From NCBI RefSeq assembly GCF_000276665.1, contig NW_004955469.1:11239269-11303268 (forward strand): a stretch of 64,000 nt of DNA. Reading direction: 5' to 3'. Origin of the DNA: Chinchilla lanigera (Eukaryota > Chordata > Mammalia > Rodentia > Chinchillidae). Position 1 is the stretch's first letter, and each line of letters opens with the position of its first letter. A program made the translations under genes and the position numbers. The notes below the pieces were generated by a model. The model ran no database searches and was not told the origin of the DNA. It saw only the letters and a program-made list of their open reading frames with translations. Of the stretch, positions 43,299-55,589 are shown piece after piece.

Positions 43299-43728
43299 NN
43301 NNNNNNNNNNNNNNNNNNNNNNNNNNNNNNNNNNNNNNNNNNNNNNNNNNNNNNNNNNNNNNNNNNNNNNNNNNNNNNNNNNNNNNNNNNNNNNNNNNNN
43401 NNNNNNNNNNNNNNNNNNNNNNNNNNNNNNNNNNNNNNNNNNNNNNNNNNNNNNNNNNNNNNNNNNNNNNNNNNNNNNNNNNNNNNNNNNNNNNNNNNNN
43501 NNNNNNNNNNNNNNNNNNNNNNNNNNNNNNNNNNNNNNNNNNNNNNNNNNNNNNNNNNNNNNNNNNNNNNNNNNNNNNNNNNNNNNNNNNNNNNNNNNNN
43601 NNNNNNNNNNNNNNNNNNNNNNNNNNNNNNNNNNNNNNNNNNNNNNNNNNNNNNNNNNNNNNNNNNNNNNNNNNNNNNNNNNNNNNNNNNNNNNNNNNNN
43701 NNNNNNNNNNNNNNNNNNNNNNNNNNNN
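43299..43728. other. Assembly gap (430 Ns)
   Basis: Undetermined bases. The three open frames spanning 43225-43792 are produced by the gap and are not genes. Confidence 1.
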
Positions 43729-44270
43729 TAAAAGCCTTGAGTTTATCTTTCTTTATAGCTGAGTAATATTCTATTGTATAAAAATAGCACATCTTTTTTA
43801 ATCATTCCTCAGTGGTTGGATATTTGGGTTGCTTCCATGATTTAGCTATTACAGATTATGCTGCTATAAACATGATTGCATATATATTGCTGTGATATGA
43901 TGTTTTTAGTTCTGGAAAAATACCAAAAAGGGAAATGCCTTGGTTGAATGGTACCTCTAATCCTAGTTTATTGAGGAATCTCCAGGCTGATCTCCACAGT
44001 GGTTTCACCAGTCTACACTCCCACCAACAGTGGAGAAGTGTTCTTTTCTCCCCGCAGATCCTCCAGCATTTATTGTTGATAGATTTTTTTGATGATAATC
44101 ATTTTTTCTGGGGTGAGATGGAATCTCAGGATTGTTTTAATTTGCATTTCTGAAATGACTAATAATGTTGAACTTTTTTCATGTATTTATTTGCCATTTG
44201 TATTTCTTTATCTGAGAAGTGTGTATTCATCTCAGATGCCCAATTTTGGATTGGGTCTTTGAAGTCTATA
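43729..44270 (-). mobile_element. LINE-1 fragment (L1M-type), minus strand
   Basis: On plus it reads atagctgagtaatattctat, then ggatatttgggttgcttcca, actcccaccaacagtgga, and ttaatttgcatttctgaaat. These are the reverse complement of the ORF2 3' region of old L1s. Its left end is hidden by the gap. Confidence 0.92.
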
Positions 44271-44290
44271 TATCTCACAAGCTCCTATGT

Positions 44291-44475
44291 CAGTTGTGGG
44301 GAACCTATGGCATGCATGTTGTGTTGTTCTTTTTAAGACAAAATATGGTAATGTAGAATTGATTTTTCTAAACCAAAAGCTCAGTATTCAGCTATACAGT
44401 ATTGGCACTTTGCCATGAATAAGTGGGTTTTGGGTTGCAGATTGGACTCAGCCTCTTAAAGGTTTGCCATCACTG
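44291..44475 (+). mobile_element. SPIN-like hAT miniature transposon (185 bases)
   Basis: The left end is cagttgtggggaacctatgg and the right end, reversed, is cagtgatggcaaaccttta: imperfect terminal inverted repeats with a shared cag.g.tgg..aacct core. The 8-base flanks tcctatgt (44283-44290) and tcctaggt (44476-44483) differ at one base, as for a hAT target duplication. Internal text (reversed: ctgcaacccaaaacccactt, gcaaagtgccaatac) is that of Space Invaders (SPIN) elements as I remember them. It has no coding capacity. Confidence 0.8.
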
Positions 44476-45630
44476 TCCTAGGTAATGCTGGTGTTAACCA
44501 CAAGCTGAGTAACAAGATTCTAGAAAGTTTTGACGAGGAAACATGAAACCAATTTAGGAGGCTTGATACTATATCTGAGAGCAAACAAAATTTCAGCTAA
44601 TTTTTGCTCACCTCAAATAGTTGCTTGGAGCAGGTGCTGAGAAGCACTTGATCACTAATTAAAGGATCTTACCCTTTTGCTGAAGGTTAGAAGATACATG
44701 TCTTTCCTTTTTAGCCACCAAAGTCAATATAGCCCAAATGACTTCCCCATCTGTAATATCATATGCCATCGTGTCTGCCAATAAGAGTTTTCTGGATCTT
44801 TTACACCAACTTTAATGGAATATCTACAACAAGATATTTTAAAACTCAGAGCTTCTTCTACCCCAACCCCACAATAGCTGGAACCAGTTAATGTGATTTC
44901 ACAGAGTGAAGGCAAAGTGTGGAGAAGGTTTGGGCATGGGAATATAGGCTTTTGCTTGGAGATTTTATAAAGGATGCCTTCTATATCATTTTATTACTTG
45001 CACCTGTACAAGTATCTTTCATGTGTGATCTTTGGCTCAGAGGAAATACATGGCTTTTAATTGCATATTTAAAAAAAACTCCTAATTTCATTCCTATGTA
45101 TCTACATGACACACTTCAAGGAGGCACATTATCCTTTAAAAAGAGGAAAGAAGCCCATAATGGCCTAATGAAAATGGGATTCAAGTTAGGGTCGGATACT
45201 GGGGATAGTTCATTCTTTTTATGAAAGTCAAGAAAGCAGAATTAGCTCTGAGGCCCATCCCTACCCCTGGTTTCTCTCCTAAGAACATCAAATTCATATT
45301 GGTTGCTTTCTGATGAGTGATTTACATAGCTAAAATGGAAACATGTTCATCAATTTAAACTCTGACTTTCCATAATGCATTTCTTCCTGCATAAAGTGCG
45401 CATCACTTTGAAGCAACACTAGGCGCATCATAAATATTTCAGCTGCCAAAGTTTGGGATTGTGTTTCTTTGACCTGGCTCTAAATCAGTCAATAAGTAAT
45501 AACAATGGTTCCGTCCTGCTAGTTTGAGGACTGCTGACAGTCCACATGATTAAAATTCATAAGATAGGTATTTATCAAAATAATGCTTAACCCACAAAAG
45601 AAAGGCACTGATCAGCCCCAGCCCCTATAA

Positions 45631-45711
45631 CAGTGATGGCGAATGTTTTTGAGCTTTCAATGATAACAAACAACCCCTTGCTGCATGTACGCCATAGGTT
45701 CACCACCACTG
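45631..45711 (-). mobile_element. SPIN-like hAT miniature transposon, internally deleted (81 bases)
   Basis: The left end cagtgatggcgaatgttttt and the right end, reversed, cagtggtggtgaacctatgg, are the two SPIN end types in the opposite orientation to the 44291 copy. Flanks ccctataa and ccctacac match at six of eight positions. The body is almost entirely missing. Confidence 0.75.
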
Positions 45712-45859
45712 CCCTACACTAACCACTTACAGTGAAGACTGGCCTTCTAATTCTGATGGATAGTGCTGGCCTCTGATGGACACAGTTGAGTGATGAGGCA
45801 ATTGTGCCTTTTCTCTCTAGGTCAGTGAGCAATCCACTTGCATGGACACAGTCAATTTT

Positions 45860-46010
45860 GGATCATAGATCATTAGAACTGGAAGGAATAATAGAAATCT
45901 TCTAGCCAAAACTATCGTTTCATGGACAAGTAAACTGAAACTCTACAGAACTGAACTGATTTGTCCAAGGTTGCAACATTATAGTATTCAGATTTCCTAG
46001 TTGTTAGGCC
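45860..46010 (-). repeat. MIR-type SINE fragment
   Basis: Reverse-oriented words: catggacaagtaaactgaaa, then ctgatttgtccaaggttgc. Confidence 0.55.
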
Positions 46011-46489
46011 AGTGCAGTTCAAGAAAGCACCTGACTTGTATCTAGTAAAGCCCTAGGACTTTTCAATTTGGTGGGCCTTTACCATTTAGTCCCATAGGTT
46101 TTTGTGTCTTTGACTCCAAAGAAGAAATGAGCTAATCGATTAAAGAGAACTAATCAGCATTTATTCAATAACACAAAGTACATATTAAACCCACTATCTG
46201 CCAGGTGCTCCAATGACTAAATCTTTGAGAAATCACTGAACCTTCCCACTGGAACTTCTAAACTCATCTCTCAACTCACAGGACCATGCAGCCATCACCA
46301 AGACCTACTCTTTTGAGTCTAATCCAAGAGTAATGTCTTGGCTTAGTCTTTATGTATCTCTCAGAGGTGGTTCTGCTGGATGCCATAAACAAGAGGATAA
46401 CTGAGAACAGCATAACATCAAAAAGGTTTTGAATATCAGAATACACTGCCACGTGCTTTTATACCCATGTTGTCACCGAGTGCTGGAAG

Positions 46490-46640
46490 TAATACAGTGA
46501 AGTACTGTCCCCTTCACTTTTTTTGAGAACATAATATAGAGTTTGGAAATGTTTTATGAAGTCAGTCCAAGGTCACAGTGATAATAAGAGCTGGAGTTAA
46601 GGTTTGAAAACAGGTCAATCTGACCCAAAAGGCAATATAC
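46490..46640 (-). repeat. MIR SINE fragment
   Basis: Reverse-oriented MIR: gtccaaggtcacagtgataa, then gagctggagttaaggtttg. Confidence 0.65.
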
Positions 46641-47047
46641 GTTTCTCTCTGTGCCAATATTTTTGAGATACTGTGTCATAAGCAATGAGCTATGTAGACT
46701 TGGGCAACTTTGACTCTTCAAGTAACAAAGGTGGGGTTCATTTGGCCACTAAGGCACTTTCTACCTACTTGTTAACCATCTAATTTTCCCTCTTCATCTT
46801 AGATGTTTTTATTTTTCTGTATAAGTCATGGTCTTTGTAATGCTAGGGTTTGGTTGTGGATGTAATTTGGTCTGAAAATTGATAGAAAGAAAAGAAAAGA
46901 TAGGTAATGAAAAGAAGGCAGAAGAACATCCGGAGAACTTTTCCTAGTAAAACAACAGCACAAATGCAGGACATGTACACTATTTGGCACCCATAACACT
47001 TGAATTTCTTAGAAATCTGAAGGTCACTTTAAGGTTTGCTTACAGAT

Positions 47048-47457
47048 TGCTGTGGTCTGTGCCCCAGCGTTCATGTTGGTGGTTTGGGCCTCTATGTGGC
47101 AACCTGAGGAGTGGTGTGTCCTTTAAAAGGCAGAGGCTAGTGAGGGGTCCTTAGTTATCTAGAAGAATTAAGGTAGTTCTCATGGGCCCCTGCGTTAATT
47201 CCTACAAGAATGAATTGTTGCAAAAGCTTGCGCCTGACTCTTGAGCCACTCTGACTTCCTGCCTGAGGATGTGATCTCTAACTTCTACATGCATTACCAC
47301 CTGGATGCCATCTGCAGTTAGGGCCTCACCAGAGGCTGAGCTAATGGGGCTGTCTGGTCTTAGATTCTCAGCCTCCACAATTGTGTGCCAAGTAAAACTT
47401 TAAAAAATAAAGCTATCAGACTTAGGTATTTTGTTATAGCAACTAAAACGGACTTGT
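47048..47457 (+). mobile_element. MaLR-like LTR, degraded
   Basis: Starts tgctgtggtctgtgcccc and ends near tattttgttatagcaactaa, with an aaataaagct polyadenylation-like signal at about 47406. This end is typical of MaLR LTRs. The right edge is approximate. Confidence 0.75.
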
Positions 47458-49030
47458 ACACTGATGAATGCCAGCCAATTTTGCTACATGGTGAACTGAT
47501 AAGAAAGGCAGATACCCTCTGCTTCCTTATCCCCTCCTCCTTCTTTCTGCCTGTTCTCCAGGTGACTGGTTTTAGAATGTCACCATTCTTCAGTTGATAT
47601 CTCAGCATCAAATTATTATCTTCAGACTTGTCTCCTACATCATTTTCATTAGCCCCTTTAAATTAATCGGATTCAGCTGAAGCTATTAACTGAGATATGG
47701 CTGGTATAAGGAATTCATCTTCTACTGGGTGCCCTGAGGTCTTTGAGAAAAACTGCTTGCAACAGAGGCCAATTTTGTTGGTACTGTATTGATGTTCACT
47801 CATCAGCTGGTAACTCTCTATTAGCTCATCAAGTCCAGCTTTTAATGACTGAACCATGTCTTTGACTGCAATTCAATTTCCGCTCTGCACTTGTGGTTTC
47901 CTGATACCTAGAAATTCTTTAAACCTGCTTGATTAGCCACCTGAGGCAAATGGCTTAGTCATTTTAAGTTTTATGAAACACCTGTGCACTTTGATCCCCG
48001 GCCAGCCAGAGAAGAAAATACTTCTGGAATCCTTTTCTTCAAATCATTGAGGAAGCACAGACCCCTCCAAGAGCTATGTGACATGAAATTTAGCAGGAGT
48101 GGGACAGGTAGTTAGGCATGCAGAGAAAGGTCAGACCTATAATCAGCCCTCCAACTTAGATTAGAATGGTGCCCTTTAAGAGAATTGAGTGAGGTTGGAT
48201 TTTCTCAGCTCATGATATGGTGCTGCCCCCAAAGTAGCCTATTACAAAGTGGAAACAACTCGATTCATTTTTGTTTTTCTTTGACTCCTGAGGAATATCG
48301 GTGGGTATGCAAACACACTAGAGAGGAACTTCTTTTCCTCTTGAAGTTTCTTCTTCCTTGCTCATTTTCTTGCCTTTTCATTTCCTTCTTTTTCTTTTTT
48401 CTTATCTACTTTGAGTTATCTAGCTTTGAAATACAGTGTAGGCCCACAATTCTACAGAGAATCTGTTGGTTTGAACAGAACATGTGTAATGTGAGAAAGA
48501 AGAAAAGAGCAGCCCCTGCCAGGCAGAAGCTGTCCTGGCAATCACAGCTAGGCCTTGTGATTCTCCTATTAGACACGAATCATAGAATACCAAGCTCAGA
48601 CACAGTTACTCTGAGCCCATGACAAAATGAGATAAAGCACGGACACTTCTAAGTAGATAAAGATGAGATCGTTGTGTTACCTACCACATACCAAATACCC
48701 TTTTCTCTAGGGCAAAACAAGTTACTCCTGCTTTGTAAAATCACTTATAGCTTTACTCTCAGTCTAGTCTTCCCTTGAAGTGATTTATTCTGATACCCAG
48801 TTATGGGCATTGCCCCTACCTGTTTGACTGCACCCAGTTTAGAACCCCTGCTTCCCCAGAAGCTGCCCCAAATTACCAAATGAAGACCAAATCCTGAAAT
48901 AGGTTCTTTATAACACTCTCTTCCTGAACACCCCCCACCAGGTATTCATCCAATCACACTTCAACTAGTAATGAACTCAGCTTATTCAAATTCAGGAGTG
49001 TTCATGGTAGTTTTGGTCACGGAAAAGCAT
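47458..49030. other. Intronic stretch without recognisable gene
   Basis: Unique intron. The 145-codon open frame at 48185-48622 has no recognisable domain or splice context. Confidence 0.5.
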
Positions 49031-49034
49031 TGAC

Positions 49035-49250
49035 AAGTGGCAGAAACAACTGACATTTACACAGTAATTCACACTTTCAAAACTTCCACATCTATTTTTT
49101 ATTCAGTCTTCATGATAACACCAATCAGGAAAACAGGAAGGTAGAATTAGACCCATTTTCCAGGTTAAATGGTAGAGGCTCAGTGTGGTTAAATGGGTTA
49201 TATAAGTTCAAAATCTCGAGTGCTTTAGTGCTTGAGTCAGGTATTCTTGT
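49035..49250 (-). repeat. MIR SINE fragment
   Basis: Reverse-oriented MIR: tgacatttacacagtaattc, cttcatgataacaccaatc, cattttccaggttaaatggt. Confidence 0.7.
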
Positions 49251-49295
49251 TCTTTATTCTGTATTTTTGCAACTGGCTCTTCATAGAAATCCTTT

Positions 49296-49328
49296 AAATA
49301 ATAATAATAATAATAATAATTATTATTA
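49296..49328. repeat. (AAT)n microsatellite running into its own complement
   Basis: About eight aat units are followed directly by tattatta, so the tract can fold on itself. Confidence 0.9.
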
Positions 49329-50497
49329 GTAGTATTATCATTAGTGTTTCATTAACTGGAGATTACAGGTGAGATGGGACCAGAACTGGTGTATGTACTG
49401 TGACACAGGAAAAATCTAGAATATCTTTCAGCAGCATTAATTTTAATAAAATATTTTTGAGGAACTAAGTTTAATATTTTTTAAAAGATGAGGTTTAAAC
49501 ATTTTGAAATTAAAATAAAACTTAAGGATATGTCAAGAAACCTATGTATTTGCTTAAGGGTACTCTTCCAGATCCTATCCTTATCCCCCAGGAATCTGCA
49601 TTTAGTGATACTTAGGTAGAGCCCGGAAGCCCCACTAATGTTTATCCATCCATTTCTGAATCAAAGAGCATGAAGCAAATGCCTAGGACTGATGCTGTAG
49701 ATCACTTTTTGGAATGCTGAAGTCAAACTTGTCCTTAGGGCCTTGGTGGTCGATAGAACAGGTTATACTGTCCCTTAGGAATCTCACCAATTCTAGAAGA
49801 AGTGAACTTTGGACTTGTCTTAGAATGTCTTCTAGTTCTCTATGGCTCCAGGGCCCATCTAACTTTTTGGAGTCTGGTCTATCTCCAGACCAGCTCTGCC
49901 TATAGGACACTAAGGCAAATCTGAGCTTTCTCTGGCCTAGATAGGACTACTGAGGGACATAGAACTGGAGGGCTCTAACATTATCAGCATTTATCTTGTC
50001 TCCAAGCTATTTCAACACCCAACGTGTATCTTGGAGTGTCTATTGATCATAAGAGTAAAACGGTTTTTAGAGCATTGGAAGCAGACCATTTACTTATGCA
50101 AGCTTCTGTTAACAGATCTATGTACACATACACATTTTGGAAAGGCACAGTCTCTTCCCACATCTGAAATTCACATAGCTCTCAGGATGTTGAAACAATG
50201 TACAACCACCCTAAGCAGAACAGGAGAAGATTGCCAAGGATGACCTGCACTGACAAATTATGTACTATAAAGTTAGTTTCAAATGTGCAGCATAAAAGTG
50301 GGCAGAAACTCCTTACGCTTATAGCTCTTTCATGGCTATTAAAGCCAAACAATAATAATTCAATAATTACTTGGAAAAAAGTCAATATAAATGTAAAAGA
50401 AATCTCATTGTTTTAATGAACAGATCAATTCAATGATAGAAGGCAGAAACAATATTGCTGCTAACGAGGCAACAGGTAGACCTCTCCTCTTTAGTTC

Positions 50498-50908
50498 TGC
50501 TATGGGCTAAACTGTGTCTTCCAGATAGGTCAAAATCCTAATCCCTGGTACCTGAGAATATGACTGTCTGTGGGGTTTCTACAGATGTGACTGAGCTAAG
50601 AGGAGCTCACTGGCTGGGCTGTAATCCAACATGGCTGGTGTTCTTTTAAGAAAAGGAGTCGGGGGGATGCACATAAGGAGAGCCGTATGATGACAGGGAA
50701 GAAGTTCAAGTGATGTAGATGCAAGCCAAGGAACACCAAAGACTGATGGCCACCACCAGAAGCTGGGAAGAGATAAAGAAGGATTCTACCCAGCAGGAAC
50801 ATGGTCTGGCCAACACCATGACTTTTGGATTTCTTGCCTCCAGAGGTATAAGAGAAAAGCCGTACATCATTTGTGGTATCTTGTTTCAGCAGGATGGGAA
50901 GACAGATA
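50498..50908 (+). mobile_element. MLT1/MST-like MaLR LTR
   Basis: Starts tgctatgggctaaactgtgt, then cccaaaatcctaat-like text (tcaaaatcctaatccctgg), ggatttcttgcctccagagg and tttgtggtatcttgtttcag: the standard MLT1/MST motif order. Edges are approximate. Confidence 0.85.
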
Positions 50909-53015
50909 CGGGTCTTTTAATGTTGATTTTCCTGTGTTATGTGGGTTATGTGATGAATCAAACCTTCTAGAGAATTGCTGGTACACCACCTGCTGCAAAC
51001 GCTTCTCTTATTAGGGTTCCTGGCAATCATTTGGCCTTCAGGAACATTGGTCCTTGCCAAGCACCTCACATCTTTTGTCATGTACCGTGACAATTAAAGA
51101 AAGCGCCATTGTTTGGTACCAAGGTGATTGAAGTCTCAAACCCAAGGGTAGAGGTGAAAGTGTCTTTTTTAAGATTACCGTTGAAATGAAAGCATCATTT
51201 AAATTATCAAATAGACAACTCACAGACCCTTATTTATCCATGGACTCCGTTTGAGGAGAAAAACCAGCTAGATCTTGTTCATTTCTCATCTCTTCTTGCT
51301 TTCTCTGCTTCTCTGACTCCTGATTCTCTCTGGACCCCGGCTGATAACTCATGGATCAAGAGTGGCTGGCTTCAGTAGACCACTGTAGACTTCTGCTTCC
51401 CACCAGCTGAGCCAGCTTACTTTTGCAGGCAGAGTCTAGGCAGTCAGTGTCTAGCACAGCCCACTTGGACCACTGTAAGAAGTAGGGCTGGTATGCTTTT
51501 CTCAAGGGCAGGGACATACTCTTTGGGCCTATGTCAACATCATATCCAAGAGCAGAGAGTTCACTACTCTGCATTGGGCCCTGTGAATAGCATGGGTCTC
51601 CCTGCGGAACTCACTAGAGAATTTAAAGACAAAGTGTGATATTGAAATCATTTAGCAACCAGTCACCCAGGGGCCTTCTAGGGGAACCACAGAGTAGGCA
51701 ACTGCCTGCTAGGGGCCAGTATAATTATAAGGGATGCTGTCTCTCTCACCAAGGCCAGACCTGCTTTGGCAGGGAGGGAGATGTACAGGAGTGGAGCAGA
51801 TATACTGGAGCCCCTGGGGCCTGACTGGCAGGTTGGTTGTACTTAAGTGCTTCATCTGTACTCATCAGGGTTCTCTGAGTCTGAGGCAGCTAAGGACGTG
51901 ATGCAACACCTGCAGGACTTACAGACCTGACTATTTTCCAACTCATCTGTAAATAAGTCAATGTTTTATTAACCAGCACAACCAGGGTAGTGTATACCAC
52001 CTGAATATCAGCTCTGGTGTAACAACAACAGGGTACTGATTATGTGCTTCTAAGAAGTGTTTCGGAAGCGGCTGGGCATTTCTCAAGGCCTTGAACTGAG
52101 ATGGTGATTGTAGTGAGATTAAGGGGTAACAATGTCTTTTCAAACATGGGTGGGAACAGGAATATCCATCATTCTTCTGCATCCCAGCAACGCCCCTCTG
52201 ATGCATCCATCTGGCCCATTGTGAGATGAATAAAAAGTTATGGTCAAAGGAAAGAAAACAACTTTTAGTTATGCTGTCTTGTAGAGGCACAAATCATTTC
52301 CAAACAAGCTAAATTAACACTAATTGAGAAACAGATGTCCAACTCCTTCTCTGGAACTCACTGGCTTCGTCATTCAAATCTTTGCAGAAAGCAGTCTCCT
52401 AGGTACACTGAAGCGTACCTAAGATCACTAATGACAAACCCAAATCATGCCCACTCTCCACTGTCCTCTGCCAGGCACTTTCTCTCCCCATTATAATCCT
52501 CATGATAATGCCACTTGACCAGTGAAAAGAGCATCTGTCGGGAGAATGCATTGAATCCAAAAACCTTACAGTACTAGGAGCTTTGGGGTGTTAATTATAC
52601 AGATTGCCCATCAACTCTATTGTTACTTTCTTTCCTCTGATAAATTTTAAAAAATGTTGAGACTTCTAAACATGAATGCAGTTGAACCAGAAGTTTTACT
52701 ATAAATATGGATGGGGATCCTGGATTCTTCACAATAGCCATAACCACAGAGCTCTGGGCAGTTGGCTCCAAGGTAGTATGGGAAGAAGCCCCAGGACATC
52801 TGGGAATCAGGAGTGTTTGGTTACACCAGTCCTGCTGCACTGACCCGGGTGATCTTGAATTATCTGTCAGTCTCGGCTCACACCGGTAAAAGTGGGGTAT
52901 AGTACTTGTTTTCCAGACTTGGCTGGTGTAAGGATGAACAGCATAATAAAAGTGAAGGCAGTCCTAGAATCCCAGGCATGTGGGATGGAATGTGTGTGGC
53001 CACACACAGTTAAAG
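50909..53015. other. Intronic stretch without recognisable gene
   Basis: Unique-looking intron. Overlapping short open frames are unrecognised. No exon supported. Confidence 0.5.
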
Positions 53016-53019
53016 TAAC

Positions 53020-53190
53020 ACTGAACTTGGCACCAGAAGACCTGGGTCTTAGTCTTTGACTTGTTTGTTGTGTGACCTTACATAACTACCTGAAGCTTCT
53101 AGGCTTTGCTTTCTTCATTTGTAGGCAGACAACATTAGGCAAATGATTTCCTATGTCCTTTTCAGGTCAAAGATCCCTAGTTCTAACTTA
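53020..53190 (+). repeat. MIR SINE fragment
   Basis: cagaagacctgggtcttagt, tgtgtgaccttacataacta, tttgctttcttcatttgtag in MIR order. Confidence 0.8.
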
Positions 53191-53759
53191 AAACATGAAA
53201 TAGACAAAACATGGCTCTAGCAGGTCTTGTTTATTTGCCACACGGTGGCTGCAATGCGACAAGGGGTGCAGGGACTCTGGGAATACTTCCTGAGTGTCCA
53301 GCTCAAAAAAGACCATGGAATGGAGAATGAGGCACAGACCTGAGTGATACTAGAAGCTGAGGTGTCCTCTCCCAGCCTTCAGACATGTTTAACTGTCTTT
53401 TCTTGGACCCCCGCTTCTTTGTCTTTGATTGCTGCTGCCCTCCTTTACCCACTGACTTCTCCCCTTGTTCTTTTTTCCCTAGCCCTCAGCCCACACTCCA
53501 GCAAACATGGCTGAGAATGGACCAGTCTGGATGGCCTCGCTGGGCCCCCTCTGGCTCACTCAGCCCTTCACAGGGCATGAGTATAGACTGAAAACAACAG
53601 AAAATCAGGGCTCATTTAGTAGTGATAAAATTAACTGATGGTGATTCAAGAAGGAAGTGGAGGTGTATGTTTAGCCCTGTAGACACAGGAAATCCTCATG
53701 CCCCAGGCACTCTGAGAGGCTTGGGCTCCCTGACAAGCATGCTAATAATAACTCCAAGC

Positions 53760-53864
53760 GAGCTGGGGATTTAGCTCAGCGGCAAAAGCGCCTGCTTGGC
53801 AAGTGCAAGGTCGTGAGTTCGGTTCCCGGTACCGGAGAAAAACCAAAAAAAAAAAAAAAAAAAA
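53760..53864 (+). mobile_element. ID-type tRNA-derived SINE (young subfamily)
   Basis: A box gatttagctcagcggc; B-box region gagttcggttcccggtaccg; ends gagaaaaacc plus an uninterrupted tail of about 20 A. Perfect 10-base duplications aactccaagc at 53750-53759 and 53865-53874. ccggtaccgg (53826-53835) is a perfect palindrome just before the tail. Confidence 0.97.
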
Positions 53865-53959
53865 AACTCCAAGCTTAGCTAGTCTGTTTTATTCTCAAGG
53901 GCATTTTGTACTTTCTCAGCTGTAATTTCATTCCCCTTCCCGTTGCTCCAGTGAAGTTG

Positions 53960-54035
53960 CTCTTATTAGGTCTAATTTGCAGATGGAGAAACTGAGGCAT
54001 CAACAATCACATCACAAATGGATTCTGGGTCTATA
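53960..54035 (-). repeat. MIR SINE fragment
   Basis: Reverse-oriented core tttgcagatggagaaactga followed by ggcatcaacaatcacatcac. Confidence 0.6.
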
Positions 54036-54042
54036 AAATAAT

Positions 54043-54088
54043 AGAATGGCTTATGTTAAGTAAACAGAATGGCTTATGTTAAGTAAAC
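54043..54088 (+). repeat. Perfect tandem duplication, 2 x 23 bases
   Basis: The unit agaatggcttatgttaag plus taaac occurs at 54043-54065 and, without any change, at 54066-54088. Confidence 0.97.
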
Positions 54089-54949
54089 CATACTAAAGAA
54101 CAATATGATGGCTTTGAAGTATTTATTTAATCTCCAGAAAAGTCCCCGGATGGAGAAACTCTGAGGTAACAATAGTTGTGCCATGTAATACTGAGTCTGG
54201 AGCTCCAGCCCTGCACTGCTGCCCTCCTCTCTCCTGTTGCTTGGCATCAGGTAGTGGAGGGGTTGTCAGGCAGGAACAGGGAAACTGAGGAATGTGGAAT
54301 GATAATAACCAGAACAAGATGCGGAGCTGGTAAGAGGCTGAGGAGGAGCGAACCCAAAGTCATCTTGGTACACTTGGCCTCCTCAGAAAGGTGGTTCTTC
54401 CTGGGCCTCTTGAGATTTGAGGGCCAGGTCAGCCCATGGCTGGCCAATTTGGATACTTGTTTGTAGTGTAAAGAAGTGCAGATGAAGACTGAATAGGTGA
54501 AGAGTGGATTCTCAGGGGACCACAGAAGACTGCGCAGGAGCAGGCAGGTATTCTTTAAGACTTCTGGTGGCTCCAAACCCTTTTGTCTTCAAGGGACCCT
54601 TTGTCCAACAAATGCATCAAAACTTCTATTTGTGGTTGCCTTAGTATAAAAACAAATATGTTAATGTTATATATTAAAAATTTTATTAAACCTAAGACTT
54701 CAGTTTTTCCTTTTGACTTTATAAAAATATTATAAAGATCACTTGTAGCCTTAAAAGTTCTACTAAAGTGGGCTGTGGGCAGTGTATCCTATCTCTCAAG
54801 GGTAAGTGGATCTTTGAATACTCTCTGCATCCTAGGACTATAGGCTGCAGAAGCTGACCCTAGAGGCCCACGCAAGCCTGTCCCAGCCAGACTTCCCCAA
54901 GTTCACAGCATTGGCCTCAGAGCACCTGCTTGAGTATCTGGGAGTTGCA

Positions 54950-55065
54950 GATGCGCAACCTCTTTTACAGATGAAGAAACCTGAGTATCAGAAAGGCCAC
55001 GGCCAAGTCATCAAAAATGGAAAAGCCAGGATTTAGACTTAGCGCTGTCTGGCTCCACAGTGCAT
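54950..55065 (-). repeat. MIR SINE fragment
   Basis: Reverse-oriented MIR: ttttacagatgaagaaacct, ggccaagtcatcaaaaatgg, agccaggatttagactta. Confidence 0.7.
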
Positions 55066-55589
55066 GGGCTGCTGCCTACTTCCCCATGTGTATCTCTCAG
55101 GCTATTGCTAAACAGTGTTTCTGCAGAGCAGAGCGCTTCTTATCTGGGACCTGCACTAGAAACCTTTATGTAGACCTTAGCAAATATGGACATTAATAAG
55201 TAGGCAAGGGTGGATCAGTGACAGTAGATCACAGGGAGAAAAGTCTAAAAATAAATTCTACTTCATGCAAAGGAAAAGGCCCGACAGAGATGCACAGAGA
55301 AAAAGAAATCATCTCCAGAGGATTAATGTTCTAGTAAACTGTAAGCTGCTTATATTTTCACCCCATTACCATAACTTTCAAATAACTGTCTCAAATGATA
55401 AAACGGCAATTACTTTTGGCCAGATGCATCAGAAGCTGGGTGATGCAGCCCCAGCACAATCAGGAGGTTCCCTCATGTGGCTTCACAATAGCAGCGCGTT
55501 GTCTAAAGTGGAAACACTGGATTAGCAGTCAATGAGGACCTTTCACTGCTTTTCAAGCAACTCTGGGTCAATTCTCAGAGTATGAAGCC

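Noticed and set aside
43225..43792. Three long frames of 157-168 codons
   Set aside because: They consist almost wholly of undetermined bases from the assembly gap.
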